The position numbers were made by a program, and so were the translations under genes. This document shows positions 43,813 through 54,095 of a stretch of DNA of 64,000 nucleotides, piece after piece; position 1 is the first letter of the stretch, and each line of letters opens with the position of its first letter. The DNA is from Lucinisca nassula. Taxonomy: Eukaryota; Mollusca; Bivalvia; Lucinida; Lucinidae. The notes below the pieces were generated by a model that was given only the letters and a program-made list of their open reading frames with translations, searched no databases and was not told the DNA's origin. The stretch spans positions 156,105,245 through 156,169,244 of the forward strand of contig OY757011.1 in NCBI GenBank assembly GCA_963580285.1, in the 5' to 3' direction.

Positions 43813-46800
43813 TTAGCTCACCTGACCGAAGGTCATGGTGAGCTTTTGTGACAGTAAGATGTCCGGCGTCGTCGTGCGTCGTCCGTCGTCCGTCGTGCGT
43901 AAACTTTTTCTTGTGAACACACTAGAGGCCACAGTTTTGGTCCAATTATCATCAAACTTGCTCAGAATGATAATCATGACAATATCTCGGTCAAGTTCGA
44001 ATTTGGGTCATGTCGGGTAAAAAAGTAGGTCAGTAGGTCAAATCATAGAAAAACCTTGTGAACACTCGAGAGGCCACAATTTTGGTCCAATCATCATCAA
44101 ACTTGCTCAGAATGATCATTGTGACAATATTTTAGTGAAGTTTGAATATGGATCATGTCGGCTTAAAAAGTAGGTCAGCGGGTCAAATCATAGAAAAACC
44201 TTGTGAACACCCTAGAGGCCACAATTTTGGTCCAATCATAATCAAACTTGCTCAGAATGATCATCATGACAATATCTTGGTCAAGTTCGAATATGGGTCA
44301 TGTCCGGTCAAAAAGTAGGTCAGTAGGTCAAATCATAGAAAAACCTTGTGAACACTCTGAAGGCCACTGTTTTGGTCCAATTATCATGAAACTTGCTCAG
44401 AATGACCATTGTGACAATATTTCAGTCCAGTTCGAATATGGGTCATATCGGGTTAAAAAGTAGGTCAGCGGGTCAAATCATATAAAAACCTTGTGAACAC
44501 CCTAGGGGCCACAATTTTGGTCCAATCTTAATCAAACTTGCTCAGAATGATCATCATGACAATATCTCGGTCAAGTTTGAATATGGGTCAAATGGTTCCG
44601 GTCCGTTGCACATCTAGGTCACAGGAGCCAAAAACAGATTTTTTTCACCAAAAACTTAAAAAATCTTCTTCTCTGAAACCACAAGGCCCAGGTCTTTGTT
44701 ATTTGGTATGAAGCTTCATCTAGTGGACCCCTACCAAGATTGTTCAAATTATAGTGCTGGGGCCAAAAATGCCCCCGCACGGGGGCCCTTTGGTTTTACA
44801 TAGGCTTATATAGGGAAAATCTTTAAAAATCTTCTTCTCTGAAACCACAAGGCCCAGGACTTTGATATTTGGTATGAAGCTTCATCTGGTGGACCCCTAC
44901 CAAGATTGTTCAAATTTGAGTGCTGGGACGAAAAATGCCCCCGCCACGGGGCCCTTTGGTTTTACATTGGCTTATATAGGGAAAATCTTTAAAAATCTTC
45001 TTCTCTGAAACCACAAGGCCCAGGTCTTTGATATTTGGTATGAAGCTTCATCTAGTGGACCCCTACCAAGATTGTTCAAATTATAGTGCTGGGGCCAAAA
45101 ATGCCCCCGCCCCAGGGCCCTTTGGTTTTACATAGGCTTATATAGGGAAAATCTTCAAAAATCTTCTACTCTGAAACCACAAGGCCCAGGACTTTGATAT
45201 TTGGTATGAAGCTTCATCTAGTGGACCCCTACCAAGATTGTTCAAATTATAGTGCTGGGACAAAAAATGCCCCCGCCACAGGGCCCTTTGGTTTTACATT
45301 GGCTTATATAGGGAAAATCTTTAAAAATCTTCTTCTCTGAAACCACAAGGCCCAGGTCTTTGATATTTGGTATGAAGCTTCATCTAGTTGACCCCTACCA
45401 AGATTGTTCAAATTACAGTGCTGGGGCCAAAAATGCCCCCGCCCCGGGGCCCTTTGGTTTTACATAGGCTTATATAGGGAAAATCTTAAAAAATCTTCTT
45501 CTCTGAAACCACAAGGCCCAGGTCTTTGATATTTGGTATGAAGCTTCATCTAGTGGACCCCTACCAAGATTGTTCAAATTTTAGTGCTGGGACAAAAAAT
45601 GCCCCCGCCACGGGGCCCTTTGGTTTTACATGGGCTTATATAGGGAAAATCTTTAAAAATTTTCTTTTCTGAAACCACAAGGCCCAGGACTTTGATATTT
45701 GGTATGAAGCTTCATCTAGTGGACCCCTACCAAGATTGTTCAAATTTTAGTGCTGGGACAAAAATGCCCCCGCCACGGGGCCCTTTGCTTTTACATTGGC
45801 TTATATAGGGAAAATTTTTAAAAATCTTCTTCTCTGAAACCACAAGGCCCAGGTCTTATATATTTGGTATGAAGCTTCATCTAGTGGACCCCTACCAAGA
45901 TTGTTCAAATTATAGTGCTGGGGCCAAAAATGCCCCCGCCACGGGGCCCTTTGGTTTTACATAGGCTTATATAGGGAAAATCTTTAAAAATTTTCTTCTC
46001 TAAAACCACAAGGCCCAGGACTTTGATATTTGGTATGAAGCTTCATCTAGTGGACCCCTACCAAGATTGTTCCAATTTTAGTGCTGGGGCCAAAAATGCC
46101 CCTGCCCCGGGGCCCTTTGGTTTTACATAGGCTTATATAGGGAAAATCTTTAAAAATCTTCTTCTCTGAAACCACAAGGCCCAGGACTTTGATATTTGGT
46201 ATGAAGCTTCGTCTAGTGGACCCCTACCAAGATTGTTCAAATTATAGTGCTGGGACAAAAAATCCCCCCCTGCCACGGGGCCCTTTGGTTTTACATAGGC
46301 TTATATAGGGAAAATCTTTAAAAATCTTCTTCTCTGAAACCACAAGGCCCAGAACTTTGATATTTGGTATGAAGCTTCATCTAGTGGACCCCTACCAAGA
46401 TTGTTCAAACTATAGTGCTGGGGCAAAAAATGCCCCTGTCCCGGGGCCCTTTGATTTTACATAGGCTTATATAGGGAAAATCTTTAAAAATCTTCTTCTC
46501 TGAAACCACAAGGCCCAGGACTTTGATATTTGGTATGAAGCTTCGTCTAGTGGACCCCTACCAAGATTGTTCAAATTATAGTGCTGGGACAAAAAATCCC
46601 CCCCTGCCACGGGGCCCTTTGGTTTTACATAGGCTTATATAGGGAAAATCTTTAAAAATCTTCTTCTCTGAAACCACAAGGCCCAGAACTTTGATATTTG
46701 GTATGAAGCTTCATCTAGTGGACCCCTACCAAGATTGTTCAAACTATAGTGCTGGGGCAAAAAATGCCCCTGTCCCGGGGCCCTTTGATTTTACATAGGC

Positions 46801-47069
46801 TTATATAGGGAAAATCTTTAAAAATCTTCTTCTCTGAAACCGCTAGGCCCAGGTCTTTGATATTTGATGTGTAGCTTCATCTAGTGGACCTTTGACAAGA
46901 TTGTTCAAATTTTAGCCTTTGTTGATGTTTGGTATGAAGCTTCACCTTTAAGACCTCCCTCAACATTATGTACATTAAAGCCCTGGGGCCAATAATGGCC
47001 CTCTCTGGGGCCCACTTGTTACACTATGGATCAGGTGAGCGATCCAGGGCCATCATGGCCCTCTTGTTT
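43813..47069 (+). mobile_element. Complete Helentron/DINE-like element with satellite core, 3.26 kb
   Basis: The start hairpin is AGCTCACCTGACCGAAGGTC with ATGGTGAGCT (43815-43844), then a GTCGTCGTGCGTCGTCCGTC leader. About 170 bp units follow (AAACCTTGTGAACAC, TCATCAAACTTGCTCAGAAT) to 44600, then the ~166 bp satellite to 46930. The end has GATCAGGTGAGCGATCC, the inverted arm, the hairpin AGGGCCATCATGGCCCT and CTTGTTTT. It is the cleanest example here that the satellite is the central repeat of such an element. Confidence 0.75.
44660..46930 (+). repeat. ~166 bp satellite array, second subfamily with dimeric order
   Basis: About 13-14 monomers at 165-167 bp spacing. Compared with 7.4-28 kb they carry diagnostic differences: GAAACCACAAGGCCC, GTGGACCCCTACC, GTGCTGGG and GGGGCCCTTTGG. 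Types alternate (CAGGTCTTT with GGGGCCAAAAATG, CAGGACTTT with GGGACAAAAAATG), giving a dimeric period. The last dimers (46170-46500 and 46503-46836) are nearly identical at a 332-333 bp offset. Confidence 0.93.
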
Positions 47070-47176
47070 TGTTCCTTTACTTAATGGAATATTTGGATAA
47101 AAATTCATAGATATATAGACCATTTATAGAAGCATGGTTGGGATGGTTAGTGGGTTGGGATGGTTAGTGGGCAAAA

Positions 47177-48857
47177 TTAGTTAACATTTGGCAGAGTTAC
47201 GGTTTTTAACATCATCATCATCAACGGATTTTTTATGTGCAGATAACGTGCAAGTACAGGGGCAACGTCCACGTAAGTGGGCCCCCTTCCAGGTAGTTGG
47301 CTTGCTGCACGCGTGGCAGATCTTACACCAGATCTCCAGGGTTGTCTATCATGAGGATCTGTAGCAGAGAGCTGCCATTCTCTGCAATCTCTTTCTGTCA
47401 GCTGCTTCCAGGTAATCTTGGGCCTTACAGGCCCCCGCTTTCCACCTACCTGTATGTCACAAGCAGTCTTGACTGCACTGTTGGAGCGTTCCACATGTCC
47501 GTACCAGCGGAGCCTTCTCTTTTTCAGGATAAGGTCCAGGTCCTCAATGCCAAGACGCTCAAGTAGCTCACTGGACCTGATGGTGACAGTGTCCTGTGGC
47601 TTGACATTGCAGTTCTGGTTGATCATTGCCCTGTCATTCTCCTGAAGACTTTGGAGGTTTGGCTTTGTCAATGGCCATGTCTCACTGGCATGGAGCATTG
47701 CGCTCCGCACACAAGAGCTGTACACACGGCCACATGTCTTGAACGAGATGTGGCGGGAAGAGAGAACTGGTAGCAACTCCTTGAATTTCTTCCAGGCTGT
47801 TTTCACACGTGTTGTGGTGGAAGGTCGCAACCACCCGCTGCTGAGAGCATATCACCTAGGTAGCAAAAGGAAGTTACAACCTCCAACTTGTCAGATCTGA
47901 CTTGGACTTCCCTGTGTGGTCTGCCATCTAAGGGTCGTGCAGTTCCTTGGCACCGTATACACCTGTATTCAGGGTCCTCTATCAAGCGCTTGAGCCCACT
48001 GCATTTCTTGTGCACCCAGAACTTGCAGCCATTACAAAAGATACTGTTGCTGCCCACTCCAGTGTGACAAACAGCGCATGGGAACTGGCCTGTACTCTGC
48101 AGGAGGTCCAGACCTGAACCACAGATCATGATCTTTGTCTTTCCTGCATTCACCCTCAGCCCTTTCGTCTCCATTGCGTCTTTCCAAGTTAAGAGCCTCC
48201 TGACACATTCCTCAAGGGATTCAGCTATGATGACAAGGTCATCAGCATAAAGGTCCTCCCAGGGGACTCCAGAGCGGAACTCGCATGACAAGGCTTCAAG
48301 CACAATGATGAAAAGCAGTGGGCTGAGAACAGAGCCTTGATGAACACCCACCTTCACTTCGAATTCTTTACTGTAACCATCACCAACACGGCCACGGCTC
48401 TTAGGATTAGCATACATCCCTTGGACCAGTCGCAAAATCCACTCGTCCACTCCAAGTTTTCATAGTGCCCACCAGATGACTTTCAGAGGCATTCGATCAA
48501 ATGCCTTCTCCAGGTCTACAAAAGTCATGTAGAGTCGCCTGTTGGCCGCCAGATACTTCTCTTGCAGCTGCCGCACAACAAAAATGGCATCTGTTGTGCC
48601 TCTTCCTGGGACGAAGCCAAACTGGGAATTGTCGATGGACACCAACTGCCTAATGAGGCCATCCACAATCCTCTCCAGGACTTTCATGACCTGTTCTGTC
48701 AGCTTGAGACCAGGGTAGTTGCCCCGTTCCAATGCATCGCCCTTGTCCTTGTAGAGACAGACAATGAAACTCTGTTCCCAGTCAGAGGGTACCTTTCCAT
48801 CACGGATGATTGCAGCTGCAAAGTCGCGGATCATTGAGGCACCCGCATCACCTGAAT
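47177..48857 (-). pseudogene. Non-LTR retrotransposon reverse transcriptase with internal Cys/His finger, 5'-truncated
   Basis: On the minus strand: MIRDFAAAIIRDGKVPSDWE, YLYK-type VCLYKDKGDALERGNYPGLK, FGFVPGRGTTDAIFVVRQLQ, TFVDLEKAFDRMP, GVHQGSVLSPLLFIIVLEAL, and the catalytic LYADDLVIIAES. After the RT core comes a finger (CAVCHTGVGSNSIFCNGC, then WVHKKCSGLKRL, YRCIRC) resembling a PHD-type zinc fold, then LEVVTSFCYLGDMLSAAGG and the C-terminal RLRWYGHVERS, RGPVRPKITWKQLTERDCRE. Two lesions: an in-frame TGA at about 48460 where family members read Arg (CGA to TGA fits CpG decay), and a one-base frameshift near 47825. The 3' end runs into a TGATGATGATGATG tail (47209-47222), and the 5' end is cut at about 48857 within the host repeat, as for incomplete target-primed reverse transcription. 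Confidence 0.92.
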
Positions 48858-49199
48858 TTCCATTAAATAGTTTTTGGGCTTTTAATCATGTATTTATTTT
48901 CGATGTAAGAAATGTTTTTTGGCCAATAGCTGCTTCACTATATGGAATACCTTGATAAAATTTTACAGACATATAGAACACTGATGGAATCCTGTTGTGG
49001 TCATGGATCGAACCATATTGGCCTTCAGTGGTGGGGTATCATGCAGTGTTAGCCACGCTTTTATTTGTAATCTATTTTAAATATCTTGTTAATAAAATGA
49101 CATCCTGGACTTTACAGACCTTCAGATTTTCAAGGCAGCTTTGTAGCCAAACTTGTTGAAATCTGGCCCTTCAATTATGAGAAGCATTATTTGATCACA

Positions 49200-49600
49200 G
49201 TGATCATGGCTGATTCTATTCCTGTGTTTATTGATAGATTTTAATATAACTTCACACAAATGCTGGTTATGATAATATCTGAAGCAAGTTCGACTTTCAG
49301 GGTCTTGAGGTCAAGGTCAGGGTCACTGTGGCTATTTTATAAAAAATTTGTCATCGCTCTAGTGCCTACATTTATTGATATAATTTGCTATATCTTTATT
49401 TAAATGTTGGAAATGATTATATCTGGAGCCAGTTAGACGTTCCGGGTCCTGGGCCCAAGGTTAAGGTCACCTTGATGATTTTTAGAAAAAAAAACATTGT
49501 CATTGCATGCTCTAGAGCCTATATTTATTGATGGATTTTAATAAAACTTTACACAAATGCAGCAAATGATAACATCTGAAGCAAGTTGCACTTTTGCCAG
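49200..49600 (+). repeat. Degenerate units of the ~143 bp repeat
   Basis: GATAGATTTTAATATAACTT, TGATAATATCTGAAGCAAGT and AGGTCAAGGTCAGGGTCACT match the array at 39540-40345. Three units are recognisable, more diverged than there. Confidence 0.75.
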
Positions 49601-49738
49601 TTCAGTGTTTTCCACACACAAAGTAGTCTTGTGCGAGGGGATTATATTGCCTGCGCTGCTTTATTATTTTGAGTTACCTCTCTTTGATTGCAGAAAATAC
49701 CTGTTTTGGACCTTGTCATCACCATAGCCCCTTCAGTT

Positions 49739-49965
49739 GCACAAGAGTACTGGTAAACCGCTTAGAGGATCTAAGCCTGCCCAGGCAATGCGGTGTGAGT
49801 CTGCCCATCCATGCTTATAAACCGTATTGGTTTCATTGGGCAGCAGGGCTTGAGATGTCATTTCATCTCAATGTTGGGTAAAAGTCCCACAAAATTGGAA
49901 GCAATGTCTCCAAAATGACCTTTACAGTGTTGACGGGGACGTTAAACCTCAAATCAAACAAACAA
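49739..49965 (+). mobile_element. SINE with 13 bp target-site duplication
   Basis: It starts at GAGTACTGGTAAACCGC and includes AGGATCTAAGCCTGCCCAGG, TTGAGATGTCATTTCATCTC and the tail GACGTTAAACCTCAAATC + AAACAAACAA. AGCCCCTTCAGTT flanks it on both sides (49726-49738 and 49966-49978). It is shorter at the 5' end than the copy at 53795. Confidence 0.92.
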
Positions 49966-50094
49966 AGCCCCTTCAGTTTTGATTGGATCTTATTACTAAC
50001 AAACAAGTAAGTCAGGGATAAAAGCTCTGATCAGTTCAAAAACTGGTGAGGTTGACCTTTTTATTTCCCTTTGATTGCTGAAAATGCCCATTTT

Positions 50095-50745
50095 TATGCC
50101 CCCGCCATTGGAAGAATGGTGGAAAGGGCATATAGCGTTGCCCTTGTCCATCCGTCCGTTCGTCCGAAACTTAAACGCAGTCAATAACTTCCTGATTTCT
50201 TGATGGATTTTAAAATTACTCGGCAGAAGTGTTAACCATCACGAGACAACGTGTCACGTGCAAAACACAGGTCCGTACCTCCAAGGTCAAGGTCATACTT
50301 AGAGGTCAAAGGTCAAAAAAAGGGTCCGAAACTAAAACGCAGTCAATAACTTTCTTATTTCTGGATGGATTTTGAAATTACTTTGAAGAAATATTAACCA
50401 TCATGAGACGATGTGGCATGGTCAAAACCCAGATCCGTACCTCCAAGGTCAAGGTCATACTTAGAGGTCAAATGTAAAAAAATGGTCCGAAACTTAAACG
50501 CAGTCAATAACTTTCTTATCTCTGGATGGATTTTGAAATTATTTGGCAGAAATGTTGGCCATCATGAGACAATCTGCCTCACACAAAACCAAGGTCCTTA
50601 CCTACAAGGTCACGGCCATACTTAGAGGTCAAACGTGAAAAAAGGTCCGAAACTTAAACACGGTCAATAACTTTCTATGGATGAATACGAACATAGACAT
50701 ATTTTCCGGTGGGGGCATCCATGTCCTATGGACGCATTTCTAGTT
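50095..50745 (+). mobile_element. Hairpin-start element (GCCCCCGCC type) with ~161 bp array
   Basis: The start hairpin TATGCCCCCGCCATTGG with AATGGTGGAAAGGGCATAT is followed by TTGTCCATCCGTCCGTTCGT. About 3.5 units open with GGTCCGAAAC at about 50164, 50326, 50487 and 50647 and contain CCTCCAAGGTCAAGGTCATA. The end has the inverse arm GGTGGGGGCATCCATG and the small hairpin GTCCTATGGAC before GCATTTCTAGTTG. Confidence 0.72.
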
Positions 50746-50789
50746 GACATTCTCATCATGGTAAGTCCCTAAGTTTTGAACGAACTTTT

Positions 50790-51120
50790 ATATTGACTAA
50801 CTTATATAGGGGAAATCTTTAAACATCCTTTTTTCTGAAACCATACTTTGATATTTGGTATGAAGCTTCATCAAGTGGACCTGTACCAAGATTTTCAAAT
50901 TCTAGCCTTGGGGGGAAATATGACCCTGCCCAAGGGTTCAACTGTTTCAACTGATGTACAACTGTGTTGACAACCCTGGATCTATGAAGATATTTATATC
51001 AGTCCTTTTAACAAACATGCCTTGCCTTCTTTCACAGTTTCTTCTTCTTTTCTAAATATCCCTTATGATTTTCTGGTCCACAGGTGAGCGATACAGGGCC
51101 ATCTTGGCCCTTTTGTTTTT
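50790..51120 (+). repeat. Satellite monomer remnant with 3' hairpin
   Basis: TTGATATTTGGTATGAAGCT at 50848 and GTGGACCTGTACCAAGATT identify a degenerate monomer. The remnant ends CACAGGTGAGCGATAC + AGGGCCATCTTGGCCCT (51096-51112) + TTTGTTTT. Confidence 0.7.
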
Positions 51121-51757
51121 ATCTTCTTCTCCACTTAAATTGGTGGGTTGATTGAAACCACATGTGGGGCCTCTTTGGGTAGGCGGAATGAAATTTGTTC
51201 GTAAGGACTGGGTCACATGACCAATATTGGTGCCATGCTCATAATATGGTTTAAAAAAACTTTAAAAACTTTCTTCTCAGGAACCAAATTCCTGATAACC
51301 TTGAATTTTGGTATGTAGCATCAGGGACCTGGGCCGTACCAAATTTGTTCAAATGATGACCTTTGGTAGACATCGACCTGTTTTACGTCAAGGTCAAATT
51401 TGGTCACTAAGACATTTGTATGGAAAAAAGGCAAGACAGTGGATTTTACTGATTGCATGTAGCCTGTTGCATCAGAAATATTATTTACAATCAGCTGAAT
51501 GGAAGTTAATCAATTCCAAAGGTCAAGGTCATTACTGACCTTTGTCTTGAATGGCTCAGATTCAGTATTTTTATCTTCATCTCCACTGAAACTGCTGTGC
51601 TGATTCAAACCAGATTACATGACGAGCCTCCATGGGATGAGGCAATGAAAAGTTAATCATGGGATTGTCGTCACATGGTCAAGATGGGCACCATGGCTGT
51701 ATATGGTGTTAAGCACATGACCTCTGGTGAGCATAGTGGCCCATGGGCCTCTTGTTT
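51121..51757 (+). repeat. Long-period (~430 bp) repeat units ending in 3' hairpin
   Basis: Units at about 51121 and 51565 share TCTTCTCCACT, GGTCACATGACCAA and TTTGGTATGTAGCATCAGGG, and match the units at 62390-64000. The right end, CTCTGGTGAGCATAGTGGCC + CATGGGCCTCTTGTTTTT, is the same as at 37205-37236. The start of this element is not visible. Confidence 0.65.
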
Positions 51758-51761
51758 TTAA

Positions 51762-51905
51762 GTTGAGGGCATAAGTGTCACTCATCGGTTGGCGTGTCTG
51801 ATATTGCTATGTATTTCTACAACAGTCAGTCTGAGATCGGAGGCTGTTGCAAAAATATCTCGATATTGGACACGCCTACTGATGTGTGACATGGGCTTTT
51901 TCAAC
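51762..51905. mobile_element. MITE with TTAA target duplication, 144 bp
   Basis: It is flanked by TTAA (51758-51761, 51906-51909). The ends GTTGAGGGCATAAGTGTCAC and the reverse complement of the last ~45 bp (GTTGAAAAAGCCCATGTCAC) are imperfect inverted repeats that continue through GGCGTGTC and GATAT. TTAA duplication is typical of piggyBac-type elements; the termini themselves do not prove that family. Confidence 0.65.
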
Positions 51906-51909
51906 TTAA

Positions 51910-52357
51910 AGAAAGCAGCATCTTATTTGATCTTCCTGTGTTGCCTAAGAGGCTTAAAATAGCTATTGAATTTACCACTTCTGTTATTTTCAATGCATGC
52001 CACCAGATAAAAACATGTGTACATGAGAATCGCTTAAAGTGAATTTTAAGCATACAGTGGTCAAAGTTGGTGTAAAATATGCATGATTCTGTGTGTCTGA
52101 GAGCTCTGTAGGATGTATATTAAGCAGGTGGGCAAAAATTCAGCATGTTGGACCATTTCGAACAATGAGCTGTACTTTCAATGTTTCATTTATATTTATA
52201 TCTAGAAATGTGTATCTATAATTGATTGTATGTTCTGCATAGCCAATACATCCATATTGCGATAAACGATGACAGCCCAAGATCCATATATGGAGGCCAA
52301 GTCAAACATTTAAAAAAACAAAACAGATGGGCATATCTAGGCCAAATTTACATATTA
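51910..52357. other. Non-coding stretch, no gene seen
   Basis: AT-rich, no repeat internal to the window and no coding frame recognised. Confidence 0.5.
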
Positions 52358-52499
52358 GAAATAGAAGTGGAGGCAATGATCAGGAATCGATACAATTAAC
52401 CCACAGCTCCCATCAGAGACACTAAAGGGAAAGAAACACAAACATGAAACAACAGACCCTATTGGAAACATCAATAGCGGAAAGCCAAAAGGACAGTAA
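52358..52499. repeat. Dispersed repeat block, copy 3 (partial)
   Basis: About 140 bp, AGAAGTGGAGGCAATGATCA to GCGGAAAGCCAAAAGGACAG, matches 2770-2905 and 327-460. It is bounded on the right by a satellite-type remnant (52500-52660) with a degenerate 3' hairpin (AGGACCATTGGTCTT). Confidence 0.8.
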
Positions 52500-52954
52500 G
52501 CCTTTATGGAATGCAGGGATAAAAGTTTGTTCAAATGGTTAGATCACATGACAAAGAGGGCTGTCGTGATAAAAACCCTTCAAAAATCTTCTCAGAAACC
52601 AAATGGCTACATAAATTCTCAGCACTCAGGTGAGCGATACAGGACCATTGGTCTTCAGGTTTTAATGGTAATCAGTCCAAGCTTGCATCTAGGAATCGTG
52701 ACAAATTTTATGCAAGCTTCCGTGTTTGACCTAGACCTACATTTCATGGTTCAGTGACTTTGCACCCCCACAGGCACAACATAGCCTTCAGCTGACTTCT
52801 TGTTTCTTATTTCTCTTATAGGCATGATATGTTGAGTTAACTTGTTAGAAATACCTCATCGAGGCAATTTTAGAATGGCCTCATTTATGTGATTCTAAAA
52901 AGTACCTGCCTGTTTCTAACCAGAAATAAAGTCATTATCCTATAACCCATTTAG

Positions 52955-53101
52955 AACCCTATTGGTTTCATTGGGCGACATGGCTTGAGATGTCATTTCA
53001 TCTCAATTGTCGGGTAAAAGTCCCACAAAATTGGAAGCAAGTCTCCAAAATGACCTTTACAGTGTTGATGGGGACGTTAAACCTCAAATCAAACAAACAA
53101 A
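52955..53101 (+). mobile_element. 5'-truncated SINE with 13 bp target-site duplication
   Basis: Only the 3' 147 bp of the family at 53795 is present, starting at AACCCTATTGGTTTCATTGG. ATAACCCATTTAG flanks it at 52942-52954 and 53102-53114. A truncated copy with a clean duplication means incomplete reverse transcription at insertion, not later deletion. Confidence 0.93.
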
Positions 53102-53141
53102 ATAACCCATTTAGTACCAGATACCCCTAAACGGGTAGTCT

Positions 53142-53210
53142 GGCAAACAGTGCAGGCCCAGATCAGACGCCGCAGAATGCGGCGTCTGATCAGGGCCTAC
53201 ACTGTTTGCC
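53142..53210. repeat. 69 bp near-perfect palindrome
   Basis: GGCAAACAGTG... to ...CACTGTTTGCC. The arms pair over about 32 bases with mismatches at GTGCAG/CTACAC and near CCCAGATC, and the centre GCCGCAGAATGCGGC is a perfect short hairpin. It shares AAACAGTGNAG and AGATCAGA with the palindrome at 53367; half copies are at about 53738-53760 and 63986-63996. Confidence 0.9.
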
Positions 53211-53366
53211 AAAAGTTCGGCCTTTTCCTCATAAATTTTGAAGAAAACACAACCTAGAACCCCTAAATTTTGAAATGGACACCTGCTATATATAAGAAGG
53301 AAGATTCCTTTTTGTACAAAAAGGGTTAACCCTTATCTTGCTGTTCACGACAACACATATCTTTGG

Positions 53367-53430
53367 AAACAGTGTAGATCCAGATCAGATGGCTTCTGAA
53401 GAAGCCATCTGATCAGGATCTACACTGTTT
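53367..53430. repeat. 64 bp near-perfect palindrome
   Basis: AAACAGTGTAGATCCAGATC at one end and GATCAGGATCTACACTGTTT at the other pair with a single mismatch; the centre is GGCTTCTGAAGAAGCC. Same outer arms as 53142-53210 but a different inner stem, so the two elements share ends and not cores. Confidence 0.92.
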
Positions 53431-53794
53431 GACATTCAGTTTATGAATTTGTAGGAATAAATTACATCAAGTAATCTGATTGGTTCAAAGTCAGAAATGG
53501 GCATGGCTAAAATGAATATTCAGCAAGAGAAGGGTTAATTATCCCTGTTACTCCTCACCATGAGCTATGTTGATTGTATGTACAAAGATAAATTCATTGT
53601 TACCATTGTCCAAGACCATGAGGTCATGAGATTGACAATTTTGAGTTAAACAGATTTTAAACTTTAAGCCTTTTAACCCTGCAGAAGAGAACAGAAACAA
53701 AGCAGATCCAGGGAGATTGCTCACAACTAGCTTTCTCATCAGGATCTACACTGTTTGACATCTGTTAGTAATTTTGACTTATCTCCAAATACAC

Positions 53795-54095
53795 CCGCCC
53801 CTGCCCATAGGGGCTTGAAGAAATATATGGGCTGCAAGATGCTTCCACGCAGAGCTGAATCCGGCCCGCATACTAGTACTGGTAAACCGCGTAGAGGATC
53901 TAAGCCTGTCCAGGAACTGCGGTGCAATGGCAGACCGTCCATGCTAATAAACCCTTTTGGTTTCATTGGGCGACAGGGCTTAAGAGGTCATTTCGTCTCA
54001 ATGTCGGGTAAAAGTCCCACAAAATTGGAAGCAACGTCTCCAAAATGACCTTTACAGTGTTGACGGGGACGTTAAACCTCGAATCAAACAAACAA
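53795..54095 (+). mobile_element. Full-length SINE with 14 bp target-site duplication, 301 bp
   Basis: It begins CCGCCCCTGCCCATAGGGGC, a GC-rich hairpin, then GGGCTGCAAGATGCTTCCAC, the shared middle (GTACTGGTAAACCGCGTAGA) and the tail GTTAAACCTCGAATCAAACA. ATCTCCAAATACAC flanks it at 53781-53794 and 54096-54109. It defines the full length for the copies at 38792, 49739, 52955 and 63072. No obvious tRNA head, so the 5' class is open. Confidence 0.93.

Larger units (their letters stand above)
41049..49055 (+). mobile_element. Hairpin-start repeat (CCCCACCAC type) hosting several insertions
   Basis: The start hairpin is CCCCACCACACGATAGTGGT (41049-41077), and the end near 49040 has the inverted arm GTGGTGGGGTATCATGC. 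The body is ~150 bp units with ATGGAATATATGGATGAAAC, AATACGTTAACAT and CATTAAATGG. Those units are split by insertions at 41620-43438, 43541-47069 and about 47209-48857, and body sequence resumes after each (43441, 47070, 48858). Confidence 0.6.
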
